From positions 33,746 to 97,745 of the forward strand of contig CAVUJV010000030.1 in NCBI GenBank assembly GCA_963741845.1: a stretch of DNA of 64,000 bases. Direction: 5' to 3'. The stretch comes from Roseiarcus sp963741845. GTDB taxonomy: Bacteria > Pseudomonadota > Alphaproteobacteria > Rhizobiales > Beijerinckiaceae. The notes under the pieces were generated by a model that was given only the letters and a program-made list of their open reading frames with translations, did no database searches and was not told the origin of the DNA. Shown one piece after another: positions 19,419 to 28,770 of the stretch; positions within the stretch are counted from its first letter, which is position 1; the number at the start of each line of letters is the position of its first letter. The translations under genes and the position numbers were made by a program.

Positions 19419-20486
19419 GTGACGCAGCGAAAGGCTCGGGAGGCCGGGGTTCGGGGATCGAAGACGCCTCCGCTTGTCGCCGAGTTCCTTAGGGAGTGCA
19501 GGACCGAGGTGAGCGGCGCGATGAAGCCCTATCTCGAGTCGGGCGCGCCGGCGGAGTACCTGTACGACCTGACGGCCGATTATCCGGGCCGCGGCGGGAA
19601 GGCGATGCGCCCAAGCATCTGCATCGCCACGGCGCGCGCATTCGGGGCGAAGCTTCCCGAGGTGCTGCGCACGGCCGTCGCGATCGAGCTGTTTCACAAC
19701 GCGTTCCTCGTGCACGACGACATCGAGGACGAAAGCGAACTCCGGCGCGGCGCGCCCGCGCTCCACGCGATTCATGGCGTCCCACTGGCGATCAATGCGG
19801 GCGACATGATGTTGCTCCTCGCCCTGCGACCGCTCCTCGACAATCGGAGAAGCCTCGGCGCGAGCCTCGCCCTCAAGGTCTTGGGCGACGCCGAGCAGAT
19901 GGCGAGGGAATCCGCGGAAGGCCAGGCGATGGAGCTCGGCTGGCGTCGGCACAACGTCACCGATCTCGGCGACGACGATTATCTTCTCATGGTGCTGAAG
20001 AAGACGGCATGGCTCGGCGTCATCCACCCCATGCGGGCGGGCGCGCTGATCGGAACGCGCGGCCGAGCCGATCTTGAGCCCTTCATCCGCTTCGGCTTCT
20101 TCCTCGGCGCCGCGTTTCAGATTCAGGACGACCTCCTCAATCTCGCGGCCGCCCATCAGCAATATGGCAAGGAGCCGCTCGGCGACCTGCTGGAAGGCAA
20201 GCGGACGTTGATGCTCATCCACGCGTTCCGCAGCAGCGCGGACGCGGAGCGCGACAGACTGAAGTCAATCCTCTCGGCGCCGCGCTCCGGACGGCGCGAC
20301 CAGGACATCCGATGGGTAAGACGTCTTATGGACGAACGCGGATCGTTGGACTATGCGCGCAAGATCGCTCATGGCCTCGCCGGCGCCGCCCTGCATGAGT
20401 TCGACTCGCTCTTTGGCGCCGTCAAGAATTCGCGGGACAAGGACTTTCTCCGCGGGCTGGCAACCTGGGTCTTTGAGCGGACCTGA
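19419..20486 (+). CDS. Polyprenyl diphosphate synthase (GGPP synthase-like)
   Basis: 355-residue trans-isoprenyl diphosphate synthase, which condenses allylic diphosphates with isopentenyl diphosphate. The conserved GGKAMRP is at residues 59-65, the first Asp-rich motif is DDIED (100-104) followed by ELRRG, and the second is QDDLLN (237-241), where the usual final Asp is Asn. KTAWLGVIHPMRAGALIG is the helix before it. The GTG start at 19419 begins one base after the stop of the previous gene. Product chain length cannot be read with confidence. It is not a housekeeping ispA/ispB by context: it sits inside an operon of oxidoreductases, which points to a specialised isoprenoid. Confidence 0.88.
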   Translation: MTQRKAREAGVRGSKTPPLVAEFLRECRTEVSGAMKPYLESGAPAEYLYDLTADYPGRGGKAMRPSICIATARAFGAKLPEVLRTAVAIELFHNAFLVHDDIEDESELRRGAPALHAIHGVPLAINAGDMMLLLALRPLLDNRRSLGASLALKVLGDAEQMARESAEGQAMELGWRRHNVTDLGDDDYLLMVLKKTAWLGVIHPMRAGALIGTRGRADLEPFIRFGFFLGAAFQIQDDLLNLAAAHQQYGKEPLGDLLEGKRTLMLIHAFRSSADAERDRLKSILSAPRSGRRDQDIRWVRRLMDERGSLDYARKIAHGLAGAALHEFDSLFGAVKNSRDKDFLRGLATWVFERT

Positions 20487-20510
20487 CCGGGGAACTTGGG
20501 GAGCGAGGTG

Positions 20511-21686
20511 GTGCAACGCACGATCCTGAAAACCCCGTCTGTACACCCGAGCCGCGCGCGCAGAGCGCGCGACCGCGGCGGGCGCAAGCGTCGGCTGATG
20601 ATTTACGGGTCGACCGGTTATACGGGGCGTCTTATAACCGAACGGGCGGTGGAGGCAGGGCTCACCCCTATTCTCGCGGGTCGGAACCCGGACCCTTTAC
20701 GCGAGCAGGCGGAACGGTTCGGTCTGCCCTGGCGGGCGTACCGGCTCGACCGCATCGACGATGTGACCGAAGCCCTGTCGGACACGGACGTCATGATCAA
20801 CGCGGCGGGGCCGTTCCTCGAAACGGCCAGTCCAATGATCGACGCCTGCCTCAGCGCCCGCGTCCACTATCTCGACATTTCCGGCGAGCTGCCTGCTTTT
20901 GAAGGCGCCCTTCGAAGAGACCAGGAGGCGGCCGAGGCGGGCGTCATGCTGATGCCGGGAGCCGCGTGGTCGGTCGTTGCGACCGATTGCCTGGCGGCCC
21001 ACGTCGTAGCGAATTTGCCGAGCGCCAAATACCTTCGCATCGGCATCGCTCAATCGAACATCGCATCGCGGGGGAGCGCGCGAAGCGCGCTGGGGCTATT
21101 TTCCAGTCAGGTCGTCATCCGCCGCAACGGCTACCTGACTACCGTCCCCGTCGGGCGCGTCGAACGAAGCTTCGACTATGGAGACGGAGCGAGGCCAAGC
21201 ACGGCGCTGAGCTGGCCCGACGTTCTCTGCGCCTATCGCTCGACCGGCGTGCCCAATATCGAGGTCTACATGGACGTGGGCGCCCTGCCGCGCGTGGTTG
21301 CGCCTTTCAGTTCGCGGATCGGCGAGCTTTTCCAGCTTCCAAGGCTTCAGCCCGTGCTACGCGCCACCGCCCGGATTCTTCCAAACGGGCCGGAAGATGA
21401 CGTCAGAAAAGCCGCGAGGCAGGTGATCGTGGCTGAGGCCGAAGACAGCTGGCGGCGCGTGACCTCTGCCCGCCTCACGACGCCAGACGGCTACGACTTT
21501 ACTGCCGAGGCCTGCGTCGCGATTGCGGGACGGCTCCTGGAAGGCGAGTATCGACCCGGCTTCCAAACCCCCGCTGGCCTCTATGGAGCGGATTTCGTGC
21601 TCGGGCTCGAAGGAACGCATCGCGACGACATTTGGACGTCGCCGGAACGGCAAGCCGCGAGGACAAGCCGCGCTTTGGCATATTGA
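20511..21686 (+). CDS. Saccharopine dehydrogenase-like (trans-acting enoyl reductase-like) oxidoreductase
   Basis: About 391 residues. The Rossmann N-terminus is LMIYGSTGYTGRLITERAVE (around residue 30) with ILAGRNPDPLREQAERFG, as in saccharopine-dehydrogenase-like reductases, including the mycobacterial trans-acting enoyl reductases that reduce polyketide lipids. NAAGPFLETASPMIDACLSA and HYLDISGE are also family hallmarks. Start GTG 20511 with GGGGAGCGAGG upstream; TTG 20496 is an alternative. Fourth gene of the operon, 24 bases after the polyprenyl synthase; reduction of an unsaturated lipid or isoprenoid intermediate is plausible inference. Confidence 0.82.
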   Translation: MQRTILKTPSVHPSRARRARDRGGRKRRLMIYGSTGYTGRLITERAVEAGLTPILAGRNPDPLREQAERFGLPWRAYRLDRIDDVTEALSDTDVMINAAGPFLETASPMIDACLSARVHYLDISGELPAFEGALRRDQEAAEAGVMLMPGAAWSVVATDCLAAHVVANLPSAKYLRIGIAQSNIASRGSARSALGLFSSQVVIRRNGYLTTVPVGRVERSFDYGDGARPSTALSWPDVLCAYRSTGVPNIEVYMDVGALPRVVAPFSSRIGELFQLPRLQPVLRATARILPNGPEDDVRKAARQVIVAEAEDSWRRVTSARLTTPDGYDFTAEACVAIAGRLLEGEYRPGFQTPAGLYGADFVLGLEGTHRDDIWTSPERQAARTSRALAY

Positions 21687-21712
21687 ACGGTTCGACGCCC
21701 CCGGAGAGGCAA

Positions 21713-22657
21713 ATGCTCTACGTCAATCAGATCGGCGACGCGCAATTTCCACCGCCATACACTTGCCGCAACGTCGAAATTCTCAGCTTCAGGCTGCCGG
21801 CAGATCTGGACGCGCTGACGCAGCTTTGCGACGAACGCCTCAATATCGGCGATCTCGACGATCGCGGGTTTTTGTTTCGACCGGTCTTTCCCTTCGTCGA
21901 TCTCGAGATCCTGCACTACCCGGAGATGGAATACGGGTTCCTCCCTCAGTTCGGCGTCATCTCGCAAAGGGAATGTTACGTCCGCGTCTTCGTCATGAAA
22001 TACATCCTCGTCGGGGGATGGCTTGTGCCCGACGGGGAAGTGGCGATGTACTGTCCGTTCCTCATGGTGGACCATCCCTGGTCGGCCTTCAGCGGCCGGG
22101 ACGTGCTGGGCTTCCCGAAGGTTCTGGGGATCTTCGCGCCCTATTCGACAGCGAGTCCCTACACGACGATCTCGACGATGGCCTTCAGGCCCGGATCGCT
22201 TGAGCCGTCCGTGCTCCCCGTCATAGAGGTCGCGCAAGCCGCCGCCGGCTCCCCGGCGCCGCCGCTGCTGCAATGGCCCTGGGGGGATATCGACTTCGAT
22301 CTCCTGCATCCGTCGCAACGGCCGCTTGGAGGATCGCTCCGCTTCGATCCTGCCCTGTTCGCCTCCGTGCAGATGAAGCAGTTTCGCGATGCTGCAAACC
22401 CGTTCGAGGCCTGCTATCAGGCGATCCTGCAGTCGGGCGTCTTCCTCCTGAATTCGAGCAATCCCCAGCCTCTGCCGCCGGTCGAGGTGACGATCAAGGA
22501 CCGTCCCGGGCTCATCCCGCAGTACCGGGGGATCGATCTGGCGGCATCCCTTGGGATGCCATCGAACACGCCGATCACGCCGATGTCGCAATATCACATC
22601 ACGTGCACCTTCACCTTCACGGGCGGCCTCACGATCTTTGAAAACTCCGACTTCTGA
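21713..22657 (+). CDS. Acetoacetate decarboxylase-like protein
   Basis: 314-residue protein of the acetoacetate decarboxylase superfamily (PF06314). The Schiff-base lysine is present in GRDVLGFPKVLG (Lys136), with the upstream EVAMYCPFLMVD. It is longer than classic acetoacetate decarboxylases (about 245), so it belongs to the diverse ADC-like branch that includes aldolase-dehydratases as well as decarboxylases. ATG 21713 has GGAGAGG four bases ahead. Last gene of the operon; its stop faces the cyclase-ATPase gene 18 bases away. In this setting it may process a keto-acid or keto-lipid made by its neighbours. Confidence 0.8.
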   Translation: MLYVNQIGDAQFPPPYTCRNVEILSFRLPADLDALTQLCDERLNIGDLDDRGFLFRPVFPFVDLEILHYPEMEYGFLPQFGVISQRECYVRVFVMKYILVGGWLVPDGEVAMYCPFLMVDHPWSAFSGRDVLGFPKVLGIFAPYSTASPYTTISTMAFRPGSLEPSVLPVIEVAQAAAGSPAPPLLQWPWGDIDFDLLHPSQRPLGGSLRFDPALFASVQMKQFRDAANPFEACYQAILQSGVFLLNSSNPQPLPPVEVTIKDRPGLIPQYRGIDLAASLGMPSNTPITPMSQYHITCTFTFTGGLTIFENSDF

Positions 22658-22674
22658 TTCCAGCGCACCGCTGC

Positions 22675-25600
22675 TCAGGCGATCGCGCGCGCCTTGGGCA
22701 GTTTTGCCAGGACGGCGTCTATCCGCGCCACCATCGAAGCCAGGCCTTGTGCCTCCGCCGCCGACCGTGCGGACATCAACCTGCGACGGGCGCTCTCGTA
22801 TTTTCGCTTCCGCGCGAGCAGGAACCCGATATCCGAATCGATGCGCGCCCGCAGCACGCCTCGTTCGTGCACGTTCAAGGATTGTCCAGCCTGCTCTAGC
22901 AACTCCAGGGCGCGGCGCACGCCAAAGGTCTTGACGGAAGCGATCAGTCCGGCATTGGCCATGAGGACGCGAAGCGGCGGCCTCGGCCCTTGGTTGGCGA
23001 TGATCGCTAGGTAGATCTCGGCAAGGGAAATGCGATTCCAGACAACGGTGTAAACGTCACCGCGCGCGTCGCTGATGGCGATGGCTTGCTCCATAAGCTG
23101 AATCGCCTCCTTCAACTGACCGCTCAGCGCGAGCGCGGTCGCGATCGAACAATCGGCTCCATTGGCGCTATAGATCCAGCCGTTGCTCTCAAGCCATTGC
23201 CGCTGCTCGCGAAGCCTAGCGATCGCTGTTTGGCCTCCACGCCCCGCCAGCAGCTCGCCCGTCGCCTTCACATAATCGCCAGTCACGGCGTCGAACTGCG
23301 TCACGGCCGTATTGATGCATTCCTCCGCGTGAGCGACCGCGTCGCCGTAGCGCTCGGACGCCATGTCAATCCAGGCCAACGTCCAGTAGGCAAGGCCAAG
23401 CGCCCGCTTGTCGTTTCGCTGAAGTCCCGACGTGATGAGACGCTGCGCCCAGGCTCGCGCGTCGGCGAGAAGGCCGCGGTTCACGTAATCCCAGGCGACC
23501 GACCAATAGGACCAGTTCAGAATATAGTTGTCGCCCGCCCCTTCCGCGTCCGAAATCAGTTCCGCGCCGACGCGCTCCGCGGTCTCCAGAGGCCAGCGCC
23601 CCAACAGCGTGGAGCAAAACAGCAGCGCCTGTCGCGCGTAGGCCGCGGCCTTCGGGTCGCGAAGCTGCTCCGCCAGGTTGAGAGCGCGCTGCGCCGTATC
23701 CTCTGCGCGGGCGAACTCGTGCTGGTGCGCGAGCACCATGCTCTGGAAATAAAGCGCGAAAACGAATTGCGGCGAAGGCCCCCATTGCTCAAGCGTAGGA
23801 ACGTATTGCTCCGCGACCGTCTTCTCTTCCCTGACGTCGCCCTTCAGGTGGAGCGCTTCCAGCAGGCTGACCACAGCCGCTGACGCTTCCCCCTTGCTCA
23901 CGCAGTCTGACGAATGGCCGAGCACGGCGAGAGCCCCACGGAAATGGCGCTCGGCCTCCTCGAGCGAATAGACTCCGAGCGACTTCCGGCCCGAGAGACT
24001 CAGGTATTCGAAGGCTTTGCCGGCTTCGTTCGTGAAGGAGTAGTGGTGAGCCAGCAGTTCGGCCGCCTCGATGAGCTGGTTGGCCCGCCGCCGCTCCACT
24101 TCACGCGCGATGAGAAGGTGAAGCTCAGCGCGTCGCGACGTGAGCATGCTGTCGTAAAGGGCGTCGCGCACCAGCGCATGCTTGAACCAGAACTCACCCG
24201 AATCCTCGTCGTAGCGCAGAAGGTCGGCGGCCTCGGCGGCCTCCAGGTTCGACTTGAGATCCTGCTCGGGAGGAACGACTGCGGCGAGAAGATCGGGATC
24301 GAAGCTTCTTCCGATAACCGAGGCAATCTGCAGGCTGCGGCGGACCTCCTCGGAGAGGCTCGCGACGCGCGCTGTGAGGAGCAGTTGAATGCTCGCCGGG
24401 AGGATCGACTGCGAGCCTGCTGCGCGAAGCTCGACTTGCCCGTCGTCGACCCGCAGGGCCGTGCTCTCCACGAGAAAGGTGACGATCTCTTCGGCGAAGA
24501 GCGCGTTGCCGTCAGCCTTGTCCGCCACGAGCCGCACGATCGGTTCGGCCACGACGTCGACGCCTAGCCTCGTCCGGATAAGCCGCTCGATTTCTCCGTC
24601 CGGCAGAGGATCGAGCGCTAGCGTCGCGACGCGCGGTCCGCCGAGCCAGGAGGGACGGTAATGCGGTCTGCGCGTATGAACGACGAGCAGACCCGCGCCA
24701 GCGCCATCGGCGACGAGCTTGCGCAACGCCTCCTCGGAGGCGCCGTCGATCCAGTGAATGTCCTCGATGAGCAGCACGACCTGCGAGCGGCGACATCTGG
24801 CCTGCAGCGTCTGCTGTAGTATCTCGTGGGTCCGCAGGCCGACCAGCAACCCGTCGAGGCCCTCGAGCGCTCCCTCCATGAGTTTGACGCCGATCAGATT
24901 CAGCATCAGCGCCACATTCTGGGGCGAACTCGAGACCAAGCTCGCCGAGGCCGTCCTCGATCTTCTGTCCGGCCACGGCAGCGCTGTCCACGGCCGCGAC
25001 ATGAAAGAGGCCGCGCACCGCCTCTGCGAAGGGCCGAAACGGCGTCTGGCGGCTGTCGGGCGTACATCCGCCCTGCAGGATCAGGACCGGATTCTCGCGG
25101 GCCCGGCGTCGAAATTCGTAGAGGAGGCGCGATTTGCCCATGCCGGATTCGGCGACGACGTCGATGACGCGAACGCTGGCCCGGGACTCTTCGAGAGCCG
25201 CTTCCAGAAGGGCCTGCTCCCGGTCCCGCCCGACATAGGCGGTCAAGCCGCGGAAGAGGGAGGTCGTGAAGCGCGTCGCGTCCGGCCGCACGGACTCGAG
25301 CCGGTAAATGCGCTGCGCCTCGCTCTTGCCCTTGATCGCGCGGACGCCGACGAACATCGTCTCGACCTGACCATCGACGAGCCGCTTGGTCGCTTCGCTC
25401 AGATAAACGGCGCCCGGCTCCGCCAGAGCCTCGAGGCGGGAGGCCATGTTGACCGTGTCGCCGAGCGCCGTCATCGAGACGTCTTCGCGCAAGATCCGCG
25501 CAACGACCGCAAGTCCGGAATTGAGGCCGATCCGCATCACCGGTCGCACCCCGAATTTTCGCTCGAGCATCGGCGCGGCGGCCGTCATCCGCTCCTGAAT

Positions 25601-25888
25601 GAGCAGCGCTGCCCGACAGGCGCGCAAGGGCGCATCCTCGAGGACCTCGGCGGCTCCGAACAGAGCCATGACGCCGTCTCCGACGAAGTCTCTTACCCAG
25701 CCGTGCTCCTCCTTAATTGCGGCGATCAGGAGCTCATAGACCTGCTGAATAAGCTCAAACGTCGCCTCCTCGCCGAGTCGATCCGAGATCGAGACGAATC
25801 CCACCATGTCGGCGAACAGCGCCGTAACTTGGCGCCGCTCCCCCGGCGCCGAGATCGCGCTCATGAGATTTGTCTGGTCGTCGCTCAC
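22675..25888 (-). CDS. Class III adenylate/guanylate cyclase-AAA ATPase-TPR protein, one frameshift
   Basis: About 1070 residues in a three-part regulator. Residues 15-200 form a class III nucleotide cyclase domain with both metal Asp residues (ALFADMVGF, Asp27; DFVGDGVMALFG, Asp71) and GDTVNMASRLEALAEPG. From about 205 an AAA/STAND ATPase follows with Walker A ESGMGKS (247-253) and Walker B VVLLIEDIHWIDGA. The C-terminal half is helical TPR-like repeats. One base is missing at GGGG 24921-24924: adding it joins LGLEFAP to QNVALMLNL. It is convergent with the isoprenoid operon. Proteins of this build act as signal-dependent regulators; the ligand is unknown. Confidence 0.85.
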
Positions 25889-26131
25889 TTAACGCTTCGC
25901 TTCGGCGCGCCGCCCGTCTCGGGCCGGCGCCGCTCCCCGACGCAACGATAACACACCCCAGCCCCAAAGCCACAAATCCTGCGGGGCTTCCGAACCCGAC
26001 CGCCCCGACCATCGGCCATGGCAGCGCGAACGCGGTCCCATCGAGACGCTCACTTCGTTCCTCGCAAGCCGGCGGATTTCGCCGTTCGATCGTTTATTGG
26101 CGTTGGATCCAGCCGGCCGTCCGCCGGCCAC

Positions 26132-27272
26132 TCAGGACTTCCGCCCCGAGTTCGGCTCCGGCTTCGGCACGACGAAAGTCTGGCCCGGATAGATGAGATT
26201 CGGGTTGCGGATTTGGCCCGTATTCGCGGCGAAGATCAGCTTGTAGCGCGATCCGTCGCCATAGAACGTCTGGCTGAGGCCCCACAATGTGTCGCCGGAC
26301 TTGACGTGGGCGGTCTGGACGGAAGCCAGCACCAGATCCGCTGGGCTTGAGGGGACGGCGGCTGCGACAACCTTCTCCGACGACACGCGCGGGAAGTCGA
26401 AAGGCGCCTCGGCGCGCGCCTGCACCGTGCCGTCCGCGCGAACCTCGTCGGCCCGCAACGTGTAAGCGCCCTGCGTCATGCCCGATTGCACGGTCAGCGA
26501 CCAGCGCCCGTCGTCGCCCGTCCGCGCGTCGCCGACAAAGGCGCCGCTGAGATAGAGCCGCACGGTGGCGTTCGGCGAGGCTTCCCCGCGCGCCACGAAG
26601 CGTCCGCCCGGACCGACCTCCACCGATTTCACGGCAATTGCCGGTACGGCGCCAGGCGCCGCGGCCGGCGCTCCAGCCAAGGGGGTCGGGGACGCCTCGG
26701 CCGCCGGAGGCGCGGCCTTCGGCGGTTCGGCGACGGCGACCGAGATCGGTTTCGAGCTTTCAGCGGACGCGCCCTCTCCCGTCGACAAGACTGAGCTCAT
26801 GCGATCCTGGCGGCAGCGCGTCGGGGATGATCACGAATTGGCCGCTGGCGTCGGCGGTCGCGGAGGCGAGAAGCCGGCCCGAATCGCGCAACTCCACCTT
26901 GACGTTCGGAGCCGCCCTGCCCGCCACCACAGTCTCCCCGACGGGGCTCACATTGACAACGTCGAAGGCCGGCTTGATCGGTGCGGGGGCTGTCGCCGGC
27001 TCCGGCGCATTGGCGGCGACCTCGGCAGGAGTGGCATGGGCCTCCGGAGCGCGCGACGCGGCGGGAGGCGGAATCTCTGCCGGTTGGGCGGCTGGCGGAG
27101 CGGCGGGCTCACGGGCGGGAGCGTTGGAGGCGCCGTCTTTGCTAAGGTCGTCGATCGCCGGAATCGGAGGCGCGCCGCGATTTGCATAGACCCAATACCC
27201 TGCCCCTGCGCCCGCAACCGCCACGGTCGCGGCCGCCGCGCTCGCCCAGAGGGCTATGGGTGACAGGGCCAT
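26132..27272 (-). CDS. Membrane-anchored LysM peptidoglycan-binding protein, one frameshift
   Basis: About 380 residues. An N-terminal membrane anchor (IALWASAAAATVAVAGAGAG) is followed by a Pro/Ala-rich linker, two Ig-like domains (FDVVNVSPVGETVVAGRA; AIAVKSVEVGPGGRFVARGE) and a C-terminal LysM domain (VKSGDTLWGLSQTFYGDG … LIYPGQTFVVPKPE). This matches the envelope LysM proteins of alphaproteobacteria that bind peptidoglycan. The frame changes near 26785-26795 between HELSLV and STGEGASAE; a single base explains it. Start ATG 27272. The next gene upstream on the same strand is 224 bases away, so it probably has its own promoter. Confidence 0.82.
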
Positions 27273-27495
27273 TGCTTTCCAATCTTTGTCCAAACATAGT
27301 GATTTCCGGTCGTTACGACAACAATTTCGCCCGTGCGCCGTTCGCTTTTGGGTGGACTCGGTCGTCCCGGCGGCCGCCTTCGACCGTGTGGGCAACCGAG
27401 GCCACAACTCCCATCCAGGAGCGGAGAAGAGAATTTGCTCAGTGCTGAAGCGTGAATCGTCGCGCGACGGCCGCAGCCTTGGGGGGACGCGCGGC

Positions 27496-28248
27496 TTACG
27501 GCGCCGCGCCTGCGGTCACGCGCGCGATGAGCGCGGGCAGCTCTCCGATATGCTCGATCACAAAGTCGGCGTGGGGTTCGAGCGCTGCGCGGTCGGCGGG
27601 ACCCGAAAGTACGGCGATCGCCAGCGCGCCGGCGCTGCGCGCCGCATCGAGATCATGCAGCGAGTCGCCGACCATCGCGATGTCGGAGGCGGTGACGTCG
27701 AGCAGCTTCGCGAAGGCCAGCACCATTCCGGGCTCCGGCTTGCCGCCATGACCCGTGTCATAGCCCGCGACGAATTCCACATGCTCCGCCACTCCGAGCG
27801 CGCCGATCTGCCGGCGGGCGCTCTTCTCCGAATCGTTGGTGGCGACCCCGATCCTGAGGCCCATCGCCCGGAGGGCCGCAAAGATGGCGACCGGCTGGTC
27901 GATCGGCGCGAGCGCCTTCAGGGACTCCACAGCCGAAATGGCGTCAATCTCCGCCCTCAGCGTGTCGATGTCGGTGCGCCCGAGCGCCGCGCCCCAGGTT
28001 CCGCCATAGTCCGCGGTCGATCCGGCGACGATCGGCGACGTTGGCCGGAAACGCTTCTCTTCGAGAGAGAAGTGCAAAGCCTCGGCCTGCGCGGCGACGA
28101 GCGCAGGATCGCCCTTGGCGAGCGCGACGATCATTGCGTGAACGGTCGGCCCCCAGGTCTCCTGGAAATCGATGAGGGTGCCGTCCTTGTCGAACAGAAC
28201 GCCAGCGAGCTTTCGGCCGCCTGAATTCAAGACTGTCTCCGTTTCCAT
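27496..28248 (-). CDS. HAD family hydrolase (phosphoglycolate phosphatase-like)
   Basis: 250-residue haloacid-dehalogenase-type phosphatase. Motif I is FDKDGTLIDF (nucleophile Asp about 20), motif II is VATND, motif III Lys is in GGKPEPGMV and motif IV is MVGDSLHDLDAA. A helical cap lies between motifs I and II, as in subfamily IA phosphoglycolate phosphatases. The physiological substrate cannot be fixed from sequence. It stands alone, with a divergent small gene 75 bases upstream. Confidence 0.87.
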   Translation of the reverse strand: METETVLNSGGRKLAGVLFDKDGTLIDFQETWGPTVHAMIVALAKGDPALVAAQAEALHFSLEEKRFRPTSPIVAGSTADYGGTWGAALGRTDIDTLRAEIDAISAVESLKALAPIDQPVAIFAALRAMGLRIGVATNDSEKSARRQIGALGVAEHVEFVAGYDTGHGGKPEPGMVLAFAKLLDVTASDIAMVGDSLHDLDAARSAGALAIAVLSGPADRAALEPHADFVIEHIGELPALIARVTAGAAP

Positions 28249-28322
28249 TCCATGGCCGAAGCTGGCCAGATGTCGGCGATGTCCTTCGGACGAGGCGCCG
28301 CTCCGTCATTAATCCGCTTTTA

Positions 28323-28610
28323 ATGGAAATCACCGAAACTGGTATGAGCCAGCGCCCTGACTGCGCTGGCCCCGACCTGCGGCGAGGCCTTCCGATGCGC
28401 GACGTTTTCGACGCGATTCCCGAGGCGGTCGGACGCTCCGGGAGCGTTCTGACCCGCATTTACCACGACATCGGCCTGGCCGCGGTCGCGGACGCGCTCA
28501 ATCTGCTCTGCGCCGATTTCGACCCCGACATGAATCAGTCGCTTGAGCGCGGAGAGTTCTACCTCCTGCCCGCTCATCCCGAGCTTGCGAAGGCCCGGCA
28601 CGCGTCCTAG
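28323..28610 (+). CDS. Small hypothetical protein
   Basis: 95-residue soluble protein from ATG 28323; ATG 28344 and ATG 28395 are alternative starts, and the conserved-looking part (MRDVFDAIPEAVGRSGSVLT) begins at 28395. The composition is mixed alpha, with acidic DFDPDMNQSLERGE. I do not recognise a family. It is divergent from the HAD gene and has no neighbour on its strand. Confidence 0.45.
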   Translation: MEITETGMSQRPDCAGPDLRRGLPMRDVFDAIPEAVGRSGSVLTRIYHDIGLAAVADALNLLCADFDPDMNQSLERGEFYLLPAHPELAKARHAS

Positions 28611-28770
28611 ATGCGCGTCAAGATTTCCCTCCAACGGCTGGGGGCTGTTTCGGAGGCAGGGTGCGACTGACGAGGCGCGGAGTTCGCGTCCTGCGTCCGC
28701 CAGAGTGACGCTCGGCGGCGCGGCGCAGGCCGCACGGGCGCGGTCGATCTGAAACGGAGCGCAGCGCGCC

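Noticed and set aside
20496..20510. TTG at 20496 as the start of the saccharopine-dehydrogenase-like gene
   Set aside because: GTG 20511 (or GTG 20508) has the better ribosome-binding site (GGGGAGCGAGG) and still precedes the Rossmann motif by about 30 residues.
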